Assembly: GCA_916048095.2 (NCBI GenBank)
Contig: OU696593.1
Coordinates: 124,001 to 188,000, forward strand
Source of the DNA: Sacculina carcini
Taxonomy: Eukaryota; Arthropoda; Thecostraca; Sacculinidae
Direction: 5' to 3'
DNA: 64,000 nucleotides
Shown piece by piece: positions 32,401 through 47,400 of this stretch (position 1 is the first letter of the stretch; each line of letters begins with the position of its first letter). Both the position numbers and the translations under genes were made by a program. Below the pieces are notes generated by a model. It saw only the letters and a list, made by a program, of their open reading frames with translations. It was not told where the DNA came from and did no database searches.

Positions 32401-35400
32401 ACCTAAGTGTACCCTAAGTTTTACCTAAGTGTTACCTAAGTGTTACCTAAGTGTTACCTAAGTGTTACCTAAGTGTTACCTTAGTGTTACCTAAGTGTGC
32501 CCTAAGTGTTACCTAAGTGTTACCTAAGTGTGCCCTAAGTGTTACCTAAGTGTGCCCTAAGTGTTACCTAAGTGTGCCCTAAGTGTTACCTAAGTGTTAC
32601 CTAAGTGTACCCTAAGTTTTACCTAAGTGTTACCTAAGTGTTACCTAAGTGTTACCTAAGTGTTACCTAAGTGTTACCTAAGTGTTACCTAAGTGTTACC
32701 TAAGTGTTACCTAAGTGTACCCTAAGTGTTACCCAAGTGTTACCTAAGTGTTACCTAAGTGTTACCTAAGTGTGCCCTAAGTGTTACCTAAGTGTGCCCT
32801 AAGTGTTACCTACGTGTGCCCTAAATGTTACCTAAGTGTGCCCTAAGTGTTACCTAAGTGTTACCTAAGTGTGCCCTAAGTGTTACCTACGTGTGCCCTA
32901 AGTGTTACCTAAGTGTGCCCTAAGTGTTACCTAAGTGTGCCCTAAGTGTTACCTAAGTGTGCCCTAAGTGTGCCCTAAGTGTTACCTAAGTGTGCCCTAA
33001 GTGTTACCTAAGTATGCCCTAAGTGTGCCCTAAGTGTTACCTAAGTGTGCCCTAAGTGTTACCTAAGTGTTACCTAAGTGTGCCCTAAGTGTTACCTACG
33101 TGTGCCCTAAGTGTTACCTACGTGTGCCCTAAGTGTTACCTACGTGTGCCCTAAGTGTTACCTAAGTGTGCCCTAAGTGTTACCTAAGTGTACCCTAAGT
33201 GTTACCTTAGTGTTACCTAAGTGTGCCCTAAGTGTTACCTAAGTGTGCCCTAAGTGTTACCTAAGTGTTACCTAAGTGTTACCTAAGTGTGCCCTAAGTG
33301 TTACCTAAGTGTTACCTAAGTGTGCCCTAAGTGTTACCTAAGTGTGCCCCAAGTGATACCTAAGTGTGCCCCAAGTGATACCTAAGTGTGCCCCAAGTGA
33401 TACCTAAGTGTGCCCCAAGTGTGCCCTAAGTGTTACCTAAGTGTGCCCTAAGTGTTACCTAAGTGTACCCTAAGTGTTACCTAAGTGTGCCCTAAGTGTT
33501 ACCTAAGTGTGCCCTAAGTGTTACCTAAGTGTTACCTAAGTGTGCCCTAAGTGTTACCTAAGTGTTACCTAAGTGTTACCTAAGTGTTACCTAAGTGTTA
33601 CCTAAGTGTGCCCTAAGTGTTACCTACGTGTGCCCTAAGTGTTAGCTAAGTGTTACCTAAGTGTTACCTAAGTGTTACCTAAGTGTGCCCTAAGTGTTAC
33701 CTAAGTGTGCCCTAAGTGTTACCTAAGTGTGCCCTAAGTGTTACCTAAGTGTGCCCTAAGTGTTACCTAAGTGTGCCCTAAGTGTTAACTAAGTTTACCC
33801 TAAGTGTTACCTAAGTGTGCCCTAAGTGTGCCCTAAGTGTACCCTAAGTGTTACCTCAGTGTTACCTAAGTGTACCCTAAGTTTTACCTAAGTGTTACCT
33901 AAGTGTTACCTAAGTGTTACCTAAGTGTTACCTAAGTGTTACCTAAGTGTTACCTAAGTGTACCCTAAGTGTTACCTAAGTGTACCCTAAGTGTGCCCTA
34001 AGTGTTACATAAGTGTGCCCTAAGTGTTACCTAAGTGTGCCCTAAGTGTTACCTAAGTGTTACCTAAGTGTGCCCTAAGTGTTACCTAAGTGTGCCCTAA
34101 GTGTGCCCTAAGTGTGCCCTAAGTGTGCCCTAAGTGTTACCTAAGTGTGCCCGAAGTGTGCCCTAAGTGTTACCTAAGTGTGCCCTAAGTGTTACATAAG
34201 TGTGCCCTAAGTGTTACCTAAGTGTTACCTAAGTGTGCCCTAAGTGTTACCTAAGTGTGACCTAAGTGTGCCCTAAGTGTTACCTAAGTGTGCCCTAAGT
34301 GTGCCCTAAGTGTTACCTAAGTGTGCCCTAAGTGTTACCTCAGTGTGCCCTAAGTGTTACCTAAGTGTGCCCTAAGTGTTACCTCAGTGTGCCCTAAGTG
34401 TTACCTAAGTGTGCCCTAAGTGTGCCCTAAGTGTTACCTAAGTGTGCCCTAAGTGTGCCCTAAGTGTGCCCTAAGTGTTACCTAAGTGTGCCCTAAGTGT
34501 TACCTACGTGTACCCTAAGTGTTACCTCAGTGTTACCTAAGTGTACCCTAAGTTTTACCTAAGTGTTACCTAAGTGTTACCTAAGTGTTACCTAAGTGTT
34601 ACCTAAGTGTGCCCTAAGTGTTACCTAAGTGTGCCCTAAGTGTTACCTAAGTGTTACCTAAGTGTTACCTAAGTGTTACCTAAGTGTTACCTAAGTGTTA
34701 CCTAAGTGTTACCTAAGTGTTACCTAAGTGTTACCCAAGTGTACCCTAAGTGTACCCTAAGTGTGCCCTAAGTGTTACCTAAGTGTTACCTAAGTGTTAC
34801 CTAAGTGTTACCTAAGTGTTACCTAAGTGTGCCCTAAGTGTTACCTTAGTGTTACCTAAGTGTGCCCTAAGTGTTACCTAAGTGTTACCTAAGTGTGCCC
34901 TAAGTGTTACCTAAGTGTGCCCTAAGTGTTACCTAAGTGTGCCCTAAGTGTTACCTAAGTGTTACCTAAGTGTACCCTAAGTTTTACCTAAGTGTTACCT
35001 AAGTGTTACCTAAGTGTTACCTAAGTGTTACCTAAGTGTTACCTAAGTGTTACCTAAGTGTTACCTAAGTGTTACCTAAGTGTACCCTAAGTGTTACCCA
35101 AGTGTTACCTAAGTGTTACCTAAGTGTTACCTAAGTGTGCCCTAAGTGTTACCTAAGTGTGCCCTAAGTGTTACCTACGTGTGCCCTAAATGTTACCTAA
35201 GTGTGCCCTAAGTGTTACCTAAGTGTTACCTAAGTGTGCCCTAAGTGTTACCTACGTGTGCCCTAAGTGTTACCTAAGTGTGCCCTAAGTGTTACCTAAG
35301 TGTGCCCTAAGTGTTACCTAAGTGTGCCCTAAGTGTGCCCTAAGTGTTACCTAAGTGTGCCCTAAGTGTTACCTAAGTATGCCCTAAGTGTGCCCTAAGT

Positions 35401-38400
35401 GTTACCTAAGTGTGCCCTAAGTGTTACCTAAGTGTTACCTAAGTGTGCCCTAAGTGTTACCTACGTGTGCCCTAAGTGTTACCTACGTGTGCCCTAAGTG
35501 TTACCTACGTGTGCCCTAAGTGTTACCTAAGTGTGCCCTAAGTGTTACCTAAGTGTGCCCTAAGTGTGCCCTAAGTGTGCCCTAAGTGTTACCTAAGTGT
35601 GCCCTAAGTGTTACCTACGTGTGCCCTAAGTGTTACCTAAGTGTACCCTAAGTGTTACCTCAGTGTTACCTAAGTGTACCCTAAGTTTTACCTAAGTGTT
35701 ACCTAAGTGTTACCTAAGTGTTACCTAAGTGTTACCTAAGTGTTACCTAAGTGTTACCTAAGTGTACCCTAAGTGTTACCTAAGTGTACCCTAAGTGTGC
35801 CCTAAGTGTTACATAAGTGTGCCCTAAGTGTTACCTAAGTGTGCCCTAAGTGTTACCTAAGTGTTACCTAAGTGTGCCCTAAGTGTTACCTAAGTGTGCC
35901 CTAAGTGTGCCCTAAGTGTGCCCTAAGTGTGCCCTAAGTGTTACCTAAGTGTGCCCGAAGTGTGCCCTAAGTGTTACCTAAGTGTGCCCTAAGTGTTACA
36001 TAAGTGTGCCCTAAGTGTTACCTAAGTGTTACCTAAGTGTGCCCTAAGTGTTACCTAAGTGTGACCTAAGTGTGCCCTAAGTGTTACCTAAGTGTGCCCT
36101 AAGTGTGCCCTAAGTGTTACCTAAGTGTGCCCTAAGTGTTACCTTAGTGTTACCTAAGTGTGCCCTAAGTGTGCCCTAAGTGTTACCTAAGTGTTACCTA
36201 AGTGTTACCTAAGTGTTACCTAAGTGTTACCTAAGTGTTACCTAAGTGTTACCTAAGTGTGCCCTAAGTGTTACCTAAGTGTTACCTCAGTGTGCCCTAA
36301 GTGTGCCCTAAGTGTTACCTAAGTGTGCCCTAAGTGTGCCCTACGTGTTACCTAAGTGTTACCTAAGTGTTACCTAAGTGTGCCCTAAGTGTTACCTAAG
36401 TGTGCCCTAAGTGTTACCTACGTGTGCCCTAAGTGTTACCTAAGTGTACCCTAAGTGTTACCTAAGTGTGCCCTAAGTGTGCCCTAAGTGTTACCTTAGT
36501 GTTACCTAAGTGTGCCCTAAGTGTTACCTAAGTGTTACCTCAGTGTGCCCTAAGTGTTACCTAAGTGTGCCCTAAGTGTTACCTAAGTGTTACCTAAGTG
36601 TTACCTAAGTGTTACCTAAGTGTTACCTAAGTGTTACCTAAGTGTTACCTAAGTGTTACCTAAGTGTTACCCAAGTGTACCCTAAGTGTACCCTAAGTGT
36701 GCCCTAAGTGTTACCTAAGTGTTACCTAAGTGTTACCTAAGTGTTACCTAAGTGTTACCTAAGTGTGCCCTAAGTGTTACCTTAGTGTTACCTAAGTGTG
36801 CCCTAAGTGTTACCTAAGTGTTACCTAAGTGTGCCCTAAGTGTTACCTAAGTGTGCCCTAAGTGTTACCTAAGTGTGCCCTAAGTGTTACCTAAGTGTTA
36901 CCTAAGTGTACCCTAAGTTTTACCTAAGTGTTACCTAAGTGTTACCTAAGTGTTACCTAAGTGTTACCTAAGTGTTACCTAAGTGTTACCTAAGTGTTAC
37001 CTAAGTGTTACCTAAGTGTACCCTAAGTGTTACCCAAGTGTTACCTAAGTGTTACCTAAGTGTTACCTAAGTGTGCCCTAAGTGTTACCTAAGTGTGCCC
37101 TAAGTGTTACCTACGTGTGCCCTAAATGTTACCTAAGTGTGCCCTAAGTGTTACCTAAGTGTTACCTAAGTGTGCCCTAAGTGTTACCTACGTGTGCCCT
37201 AAGTGTTACCTAAGTGTGCCCTAAGTGTTACCTAAGTGTGCCCTAAGTGTTACCTAAGTGTGCCCTAAGTGTGCCCTAAGTGTTACCTAAGTGTGCCCTA
37301 AGTGTTACCTAAGTATGCCCTAAGTGTGCCCTAAGTGTTACCTAAGTGTGCCCTAAGTGTTACCTAAGTGTTACCTAAGTGTGCCCTAAGTGTTACCTAC
37401 GTGTGCCCTAAGTGTTACCTACGTGTGCCCTAAGTGTTACCTACGTGTGCCCTAAGTGTTACCTAAGTGTGCCCTAAGTGTTACCTAAGTGTGCCCTAAG
37501 TGTGCCCTAAGTGTGCCCTAAGTGTTACCTAAGTGTGCCCTAAGTGTTACCTACGTGTGCCCTAAGTGTTACCTAAGTGTACCCTAAGTGTTACCTCAGT
37601 GTTACCTAAGTGTACCCTAAGTTTTACCTAAGTGTTACCTAAGTGTTACCTAAGTGTTACCTAAGTGTTACCTAAGTGTTACCTAAGTGTTACCTAAGTG
37701 TACCCTAAGTGTTACCTAAGTGTACCCTAAGTGTGCCCTAAGTGTTACATAAGTGTGCCCTAAGTGTTACCTAAGTGTGCCCTAAGTGTTACCTAAGTGT
37801 TACCTAAGTGTGCCCTAAGTGTTACCTAAGTGTGCCCTAAGTGAGCCCTAAGTGTGCCCTAAGTGTGCCCTAAGTGTTACCTAAGTGTGCCCGAAGTGTG
37901 CCCTAAGTGTTACCTAAGTGTGCCCTAAGTGTTACATAAGTGTGCCCTAAGTGTTACCTAAGTGTTACCTAAGTGTGCCCTAAGTGTTACCTAAGTGTGA
38001 CCTAAGTGTGCCCTAAGTGTTACCTAAGTGTGCCCTAAGTGTGCCCTAAGTGTTACCTAAGTGTGCCCTAAGTGTTACCTTAGTGTTACCTAAGTGTGCC
38101 CTAAGTGTGCCCTAAGTGTTACCTAAGTGTTACCTAAGTGTTACCTAAGTGTTACCTAAGTGTTACCTAAGTGTTACCTAAGTGTTACCTAAGTGTGCCC
38201 TAAGTGTTACCTAAGTGTTACCTCAGTGTGCCCTAAGTGTGCCCTAAGTGTTACCTAAGTGTGCCCTAAGTGTGCCCTACGTGTTACCTAAGTGTTACCT
38301 AAGTGTTACCTAAGTGTGCCCTAAGTGTTACCTAAGTGTGCCCTAAGTGTTACCTAAGTGTGCCCTAAGTGTTACCTAAGTGTACCCTAAGTGTTACCTA

Positions 38401-41400
38401 AGTGTGCCCTAAGTGTGCCCTAAGTGTTACCTTAGTGTTACCTAAGTGTGCCCTAAGTGTGCCCTAAGTGTTACCTAAGTGTTACCTAAGTGTTACCTAA
38501 GTGTGCCCTAAGTGTGCCCTAAGTGTTACCTTAGTGTTACCTAAGTGTGCCCTAAGTGTTACCTAAGTGTGCCCTAAGTGTTACCTAAGTGTTACCTAAG
38601 TGTGCCCTAAGTGTTACCTCAGTGTGCCCTAAGTGTGCCCTAAGTGTGCCCTAAGTGTGCCCTAAGTGTGCCCTAAGTGTGCCCTAAGTGTTACCTAAGT
38701 GTGCCCTAAGTGTTACCTAAGTGTGCCCTAAGTGTTACCTACGTGTGCCCTAAGTGTTACCTAAGTGTACCCTAAGTGTTACCTAAGTGTGCCCTAAGTG
38801 TGCCCTAAGTGTTACCTAAGTGTGCCCTAAGTGTTACCTAAGTATGCCCTAAGTGTTACCTAAGTGTTACCTAAGTGTTACCTAAGTGTGCCCTAAGTGT
38901 TACCTTAGTGTTACCTAAGTGTGCCCTAAGTGTTACCTAAGTGTTACCTAAGTGTGCCCTAAGTGTTACCTAAGTGTGCCCTAAGTGTTACCTAAGTGTG
39001 CCCTAAGTGTTACCTAAGTGTTACCTAAGTGTACCCTAAGTTTTACCTAAGTGTTACCTAAGTGTTACCTAAGTGTTACCTAAGTGTTACCTAAGTGTTA
39101 CCTAAGTGTTACCTAAGTGTACCCTAAGTGTTACCCAAGTGTTACCTAAGTGTTACCTAAGTGTTACCTAAGTGTGCCCTAAGTGTTACCTAAGTGTGCC
39201 CTAAGTGTTACCTAAGTGTGCCCTAAGTGTGCCCTAAGTGTTACCTAAGTGTGCCCTAAGTGTTACCTAAGTATGCCCTAAGTGTTACCTAAGTGTGCCC
39301 TAAGTGTTACCTAAGTGTGCCCTAAGTGTTACCTAAGTGTGCCCTAAGTGTTACCTAAGTGTACCCTAAGTGTTACCTCAGTGTGCCCTAAGTGTTACCT
39401 AAGTGTGCCCTAAGTGTGCCCTAAGTGTTACCTAAGTGTGCCCTAAGTGTGCCCTAAGTGTTACCTTAGTGTTACCTAAGTGTGCCCTAAGTGTGCCCTA
39501 AGTGTTACCTAAGTGTTACCTAAGTGTTACCTAAGTGTTACCTAAGTGTTACCTAAGTGTTACCTAAGTGTTACCTAAGTGTTACCTAAGTGTGCCCTAA
39601 GTGTTACCTAAGTGTTACCTCAGTGTGCCCTAAGTGTGCCCTAAGTGTTACCTAAGTGTGCCCTAAGTGTGCCCTACGTGTTACCTAAGTGTTACCTAAG
39701 TGTTACCTAAGTGTGCCCTAAGTGTTACCTAAGTGTGCCCTAAGTGTTACCTACGTGTGCCCTAAGTGTTACCTAAGTGTACCCTAAGTGTTACCTAAGT
39801 GTGCCCTAAGTGTGCCCTAAGTGTTACCTTAGTGTTACCTAAGTGTGCCCTAAGTGTGCCCTAAGTGTTACCTAAGTGTTACCTAAGTGTTACCTAAGTG
39901 TGCCCTAAGTGTGCCCTAAGTGTTACCTTAGTGTTACCTAAGTGTGCCCTAAGTGTTACCTAAGTGTGCCCTAAGTGTTACCTAAGTGTTACCTAAGTGT
40001 GCCCTAAGTGTTACCTCAGTGTGCCCTAAGTGTGCCCTAAGTGTGCCCTAAGTGTGCCCTAAGTGTGCCCTAAGTGTGCCCTAAGTGTTACCTAAGTGTG
40101 CCCTAAGTGTTACCTAAGTGTGCCCTAAGTGTTACCTACGTGTGCCCTAAGTGTTACCTAAGTGTACCCTAAGTGTTACCTAAGTGTGCCCTAAGTGTGC
40201 CCTAAGTGTTACCTAAGTGTGCCCTAAGTGTTACCTAAGTATGCCCTAAGTGTTACCTAAGTGTTACCTAAGTGTTACCTAAGTGTGCCCTAAGTGTTAC
40301 CTTAGTGTTACCTAAGTGTGCCCTAAGTGTTACCTAAGTGTTACCTAAGTGTGCCCTAAGTGTTACCTAAGTGTGCCCTAAGTGTTACCTAAGTGTGCCC
40401 TAAGTGTTACCTAAGTGTTACCTAAGTGTACCCTAAGTTTTACCTAAGTGTTACCTAAGTGTTACCTAAGTGTTACCTAAGTGTTACCTAAGTGTTACCT
40501 AAGTGTTACCTAAGTGTTACCTAAGTGTTACCTAAGTGTTACCTAAGTGTACCCTAAGTGTTACCCAAGTGTTACCTAAGTGTTACCTAAGTGTTACCTA
40601 AGTGTGCCCTAAGTGTTACCTAAGTGTGCCCTAAGTGTTACCTACGTGTGCCCTAAATGTTACCTAAGTGTGCCCTAAGTGTTACCTAAGTGTTACCTAA
40701 GTGTGCCCTAAGTGTTACCTACGTGTGCCCTAAGTGTTACCTAAGTGTGCCCTAAGTGTTACCTAAGTGTGCCCTAAGTGTTACCTAAGTGTGCCCTAAG
40801 TGTGCCCTAAGTGTTACCTAAGTGTGCCCTAAGTGTTACCTAAGTATGCCCTAAGTGTGCCCTAAGTGTTACCTAAGTGTACCCTAAGTGTTACCTTAGT
40901 GTTACCTAAGTGTGCCCTAAGTGTTACCTAAGTGTGCCCTAAGTGTTACCTAAGTGTTACCTAAGTGTTACCTAAGTGTGCCCTAAGTGTTACCTAAGTG
41001 TTACCTAAGTGTGCCCTAAGTGTTACCTAAGTGTGCCCCAAGTGATACCTAAGTGTGCCCCAAGTGATACCTAAGTGTGCCCCAAGTGATACCTAAGTGT
41101 GCCCCAAGTGTGCCCTAAGTGTTACCTAAGTGTGCCCTAAGTGTTACCTAAGTGTACCCTAAGTGTTACCTAAGTGTGCCCTAAGTGTTACCTAAGTGTG
41201 CCCTAAGTGTTACCTAAGTGTTACCTAAGTGTGCCCTAAGTGTTACCTAAGTGTTACCTAAGTGTTACCTAAGTGTTACCTAAGTGTTACCTAAGTGTGC
41301 CCTAAGTGTTACCTACGTGTGCCCTAAGTGTTAGCTAAGTGTTACCTAAGTGTTACCTAAGTGTTACCTAAGTGTGCCCTAAGTGTTACCTAAGTGTGCC

Positions 41401-44400
41401 CTAAGTGTTACCTAAGTGTGCCCTAAGTGTTACCTAAGTGTGCCCTAAGTGTTACCTAAGTGTGCCCTAAGTGTTAACTAAGTTTACCCTAAGTGTTACC
41501 TAAGTGTGCCCTAAGTGTGCCCTAAGTGTACCCTAAGTGTTACCTCAGTGTTACCTAAGTGTACCCTAAGTTTTACCTAAGTGTTACCTAAGTGTTACCT
41601 AAGTGTTACCTAAGTGTTACCTAAGTGTTACCTAAGTGTTACCTAAGTGTACCCTAAGTGTTACCTAAGTGTACCCTAAGTGTGCCCTAAGTGTTACATA
41701 AGTGTGCCCTAAGTGTTACCTAAGTGTGCCCTAAGTGTTACCTAAGTGTTACCTAAGTGTGCCCTAAGTGTTACCTAAGTGTGCCCTAAGTGTGCCCTAA
41801 GTGTGCCCTAAGTGTGCCCTAAGTGTTACCTAAGTGTGCCCGAAGTGTGCCCTAAGTGTTACCTAAGTGTGCCCTAAGTGTTACATAAGTGTGCCCTAAG
41901 TGTTACCTAAGTGTTACCTAAGTGTGCCCTAAGTGTTACCTAAGTGTGACCTAAGTGTGCCCTAAGTGTTACCTAAGTGTGCCCTAAGTGTGCCCTAAGT
42001 GTTACCTAAGTGTGCCCTAAGTGTTACCTCAGTGTGCCCTAAGTGTTACCTAAGTGTGCCCTAAGTGTTACCTAAGTGTACCCTAAGTGTTACCTCAGTG
42101 TGCCCTAAGTGTTACCTAAGTGTGCCCTAAGTGTGCCCTAAGTGTTACCTAAGTGTGCCCTAAGTGTGCCCTAAGTGTTACCTTAGTGTTACCTAAGTGT
42201 GCCCTAAGTGTGCCCTAAGTGTTACCTAAGTGTTACCTAAGTGTTACCTAAGTGTTACCTAAGTGTTACCTAAGTGTTACCTAAGTGTTACCTAAGTGTT
42301 ACCTAAGTGTGCCCTAAGTGTTACCTAAGTGTTACCTCAGTGTGCCCTAAGTGTGCCCTAAGTGTTACCTAAGTGTGCCCTAAGTGTGCCCTACGTGTTA
42401 CCTAAGTGTTACCTAAGTGTTACCTAAGTGTTACCTAAGTGTGCCCTAAGTGTGCCCTAAGTGTTACCTTAGTGTTACCTAAGTGTGCCCTAAGTGTTAC
42501 CTAAGTGTGCCCTAAGTGTTACCTAAGTGTTACCTAAGTGTGCCCTAAGTGTTACCTCAGTGTGCCCTAAGTGTGCCCTAAGTGTGCCCTAAGTGTGCCC
42601 TAAGTGTGCCCTAAGTGTGCCCTAAGTGTTACCTAAGTGTGCCCTAAGTGTTACCTAAGTGTGCCCTAAGTGTTACCTACGTGTGCCCTAAGTGTTACCT
42701 AAGTGTACCCTAAGTGTTACCTAAGTGTGCCCTAAGTGTGCCCTAAGTGTTACCTAAGTGTGCCCTAAGTGTTACCTAAGTATGCCCTAAGTGTTACCTA
42801 AGTGTTACCTAAGTGTTACCTAAGTGTGCCCTAAGTGTTACCCTAGTGTTACCTAAGTGTGCCCTAAGTGTTACCTAAGTGTTACCTAAGTGTGCCCTAA
42901 GTGTTACCTAAGTGTGCCCTAAGTGTTACCTAAGTGTGCCCTAAGTGTTACCTAAGTGTTACCTAAGTGTACCCTAAGTTTTACCTAAGTGTTACCTAAG
43001 TGTTACCTAAGTGTTACCTAAGTGTTACCTAAGTGTTACCTAAGTGTTACCTAAGTGTACCCTAAGTGTTACCCAAGTGTTACCTAAGTGTTACCTAAGT
43101 GTTACCTAAGTGTGCCCTAAGTGTTACCTAAGTGTGCCCTAAGTGTTACCTAAGTGTGCCCTAAGTGTGCCCTAAGTGTTACCTAAGTGTGCCCTAAGTG
43201 TTACCTAAGTATGCCCTAAGTGTTACCTAAGTGTGCCCTAAGTGTTACCTAAGTGTGCCCTAAGTGTTACCTAAGTGTGCCCTAAGTGTTACCTAAGTGT
43301 ACCCTAAGTGTTACCTCAGTGTGCCCTAAGTGTTACCTAAGTGTGCCCTAAGTGTGCCCTAAGTGTTACCTAAGTGTGCCCTAAGTGTGCCCTAAGTGTT
43401 ACCTTAGTGTTACCTAAGTGTGCCCTAAGTGTGCCCTAAGTGTTACCTAAGTGTTACCTAAGTGTTACCTAAGTGTTACCTAAGTGTTACCTAAGTGTTA
43501 CCTAAGTGTTACCTAAGTGTTACCTAAGTGTGCCCTAAGTGTTACCTAAGTGTTACCTCAGTGTGCCCTAAGTGTGCCCTAAGTGTTACCTAAGTGTGCC
43601 CTAAGTGTGCCCTACGTGTTACCTAAGTGTTACCTAAGTGTTACCTAAGTGTTACCTAAGTGTTACCTAAGTGTGCCCTAAGTGTTACCTCAGTGTGCCC
43701 TAAGTGTTACCTAAGTGTGCCCTAAGTGTGCCCTAAGTGTTACCTAAGTGTGCCCTAAGTGTGCCCTAAGTGTGCCCTAAGTGTTACCTAAGTGTGCCCT
43801 AAGTGTTACCTACGTGTACCCTAAGTGTTACCTCAGTGTTACCTAAGTGTACCCTAAGTTTTACCTAAGTGTTACCTAAGTGTTACCTAAGTGTTACCTA
43901 AGTGTTACCTCAGTGTGCCCTAAGTGTTACCTAAGTGTGCCCTAAGTGTTACCTAAGTGTTACCTAAGTGTTACCTAAGTGTTACCTAAGTGTTACCTAA
44001 GTGTTACCTAAGTGTTACCTAAGTGTTACCTAAGTGTTACCCAAGTGTACCCTAAGTGTACCCTAAGTGTGCCCTAAGTGTTACCTAAGTGTTACCTAAG
44101 TGTTACCTAAGTGTTACCTAAGTGTTACCTAAGTGTGCCCTAAGTGTTACCTTAGTGTTACCTAAGTGTGCCCTAAGTGTTACCTAAGTGTTACCTAAGT
44201 GTGCCCTAAGTGTTACCTAAGTGTGCCCTAAGTGTTACCTAAGTGTGCCCTAAGTGTTACCTAAGTGTTACCTAAGTGTACCCTAAGTTTTACCTAAGTG
44301 TTACCTAAGTGTTACCTAAGTGTTACCTAAGTGTTACCTAAGTGTTACCTAAGTGTTACCTAAGTGTTACCTAAGTGTTACCTAAGTGTACCCTAAGTGT

Positions 44401-47400
44401 TACCCAAGTGTTACCTAAGTGTTACCTAAGTGTTACCTAAGTGTGCCCTAAGTGTTACCTAAGTGTGCCCTAGGTGTTACCTACGTGTGCCCTAAATGTT
44501 ACCTAAGTGTGCCCTAAGTGTTACCTAAGTGTTACCTAAGTGTGCCCTAAGTGTTACCTACGTGTGCCCTAAGTGTTACCTAAGTGTGCCCTAAGTGTTA
44601 CCTAAGTGTGCCCTAAGTGTTACCTAAGTGTTACCTAAGTGTTACCTAAGTGTTACCTAAGTGTTACCTAAGTGTGCCCTAAGTGTTACCTACGTGTGCC
44701 CTAAGTGTTAGCTAAGTGTTACCTAAGTGTTACCTAAGTGTTACCTAAGTGTGCCCTAAGTGTTACCTAAGTGTGCCCTAAGTGTTACCTAAGTGTGCCC
44801 TAAGTGTTACCTAAGTGTGCCCTAAGTGTTACCTAAGTGTGCCCTAAGTGTTAACTAAGTTTACCCTAAGTGTTACCTAAGTGTGCCCTAAGTGTGCCCT
44901 AAGTGTACCCTAAGTGTTACCTCAGTGTTACCTAAGTGTACCCTAAGTTTTACCTAAGTGTTACCTAAGTGTTACCTAAGTGTTACCTAAGTGTTACCTA
45001 AGTGTTACCTAAGTGTTACCTAAGTGTACCCTAAGTGTTACCTAAGTGTACCCTAAGTGTGCCCTAAGTGTTACATAAGTGTGCCCTAAGTGTTACCTAA
45101 GTGTGCCCTAAGTGTTACCTAAGTGTTACCTAAGTGTGCCCTAAGTGTTACCTAAGTGTGCCCTAAGTGTGCCCTAAGTGTGCCCTAAGTGTGCCCTAAG
45201 TGTTACCTAAGTGTGCCCGAAGTGTGCCCTAAGTGTTACCTAAGTGTGCCCTAAGTGTTACATAAGTGTGCCCTAAGTGTTACCTAAGTGTTACCTAAGT
45301 GTGCCCTAAGTGTTACCTAAGTGTGACCTAAGTGTGCCCTAAGTGTTACCTAAGTGTGCCCTAAGTGTGCCCTAAGTGTTACCTAAGTGTGCCCTAAGTG
45401 TTACCTCAGTGTGCCCTAAGTGTTACCTAAGTGTGCCCTAAGTGTTACCTCAGTGTGCCCTAAGTGTTACCTAAGTGTGCCCTAAGTGTGCCCTAAGTGT
45501 TACCTAAGTGTGCCCTAAGTGTGCCCTAAGTGTGCCCTAAGTGTTACCTAAGTGTGCCCTAAGTGTTACCTACGTGTACCCTAAGTGTTACCTCAGTGTT
45601 ACCTAAGTGTACCCTAAGTTTTACCTAAGTGTTACCTAAGTGTTACCTAAGTGTTACCTAAGTGTTACCTAAGTGTGCCCTAAGTGTTACCTAAGTGTGC
45701 CCTAAGTGTTACCTAAGTGTTACCTAAGTGTTACCTAAGTGTTACCTAAGTGTTACCTAAGTGTTACCTAAGTGTTACCTAAGTGTTACCCAAGTGTACC
45801 CTAAGTGTACCCTAAGTGTGCCCTAAGTGTTACCTAAGTGTTACCTAAGTGTTACCTAAGTGTTACCTAAGTGTTACCTAAGTGTGCCCTAAGTGTTACC
45901 TTAGTGTTACCTAAGTGTGCCCTAAGTGTTACCTAAGTGTTACCTAAGTGTGCCCTAAGTGTTACCTAAGTGTGCCCTAAGTGTTACCTAAGTGTGCCCT
46001 AAGTGTTACCTAAGTGTTACCTAAGTGTACCCTAAGTTTTACCTAAGTGTTACCTAAGTGTTACCTAAGTGTTACCTAAGTGTTACCTAAGTGTTACCTA
46101 AGTGTTACCTAAGTGTTACCTAAGTGTTACCTAAGTGTACCCTAAGTGTTACCCAAGTGTTACCTAAGTGTTACCTAAGTGTTACCTAAGTGTGCCCTAA
46201 GTGTTACCTAAGTGTGCCCTAGGTGTTACCTACGTGTGCCCTAAGTGTTACCTAAGTGTGCCCTAAGTGTTACCTAAGTGTTACCTAAGTGTGCCCTAAG
46301 TGTTACCTACGTGTGCCCTAAGTGTTACCTAAGTGTGCCCTAAGTGTTACCTAAGTGTGCCCTAAGTGTTACCTAAGTGTGCCCTAAGTGTGCCCTAAGT
46401 GTTACCTAAGTGTGCCCTAAGTGTTACCTAAGTATGCCCTAAGTGTGCCCTAAGTGTTACCTAAGTGTACCCTAAGTGTTACCTTAGTGTTACCTAAGTG
46501 TGCCCTAAGTGTTACCTAAGTGTGCCCTAAGTGTTACCTAAGTGTTACCTAAGTGTGCCCTAAGTGTTACCTAAGTGTTACCTAAGTGTGCCCTAAGTGT
46601 TACCTAAGTGTGCCCCAAGTGATACCTAAGTGTGCCCCAAGTGATACCTAAGTGTGCCCCAAGTGATACCTAAGTGTGCCCCAAGTGTGCCCTAAGTGTT
46701 ACCTAAGTGTGCCCTAAGTGTTACCTAAGTGTACCCTAAGTGTTACCTAAGTGTGCCCTAAGTGTTACCTAAGTGTGCCCTAAGTGTTACCTAAGTGTGC
46801 CCTAAGTGTGCCCTAAGTGTTACCTAAGTGTGCCCTAAGTGTGCCCTAAGTGTTACCTTAGTGTTACCTAAGTGTGCCCTAAGTGTGCCCTAAGTGTTAC
46901 CTAAGTGTTACCTAAGTGTTACCTAAGTGTTACCTAAGTGTTACCTAAGTGTTACCTAAGTGTTACCTAAGTGTTACCTAAGTGTGCCCTAAGTGTTACC
47001 TAAGTGTTACCTCAGTGTGCCCTAAGTGTGCCCTAAGTGTTACCTAAGTGTGCCCTAAGTGTGCCCTACGTGTTACCTAAGTGTTACCTAAGTGTTACCT
47101 AAGTGTGCCCTAAGTGTTACCTAAGTGTGCCCTAAGTGTTACCTACGTGTGCCCTAAGTGTTACCTAAGTGTACCCTAAGTGTTACCTAAGTGTGCCCTA
47201 AGTGTGCCCTAAGTGTTACCTTAGTGTTACCTAAGTGTGCCCTAAGTGTGCCCTAAGTGTTACCTAAGTGTTACCTAAGTGTTACCTAAGTGTGCCCTAA
47301 GTGTGCCCTAAGTGTTACCTTAGTGTTACCTAAGTGTGCCCTAAGTGTTACCTAAGTGTGCCCTAAGTGTTACCTAAGTGTTACCTAAGTGTGCCCTAAG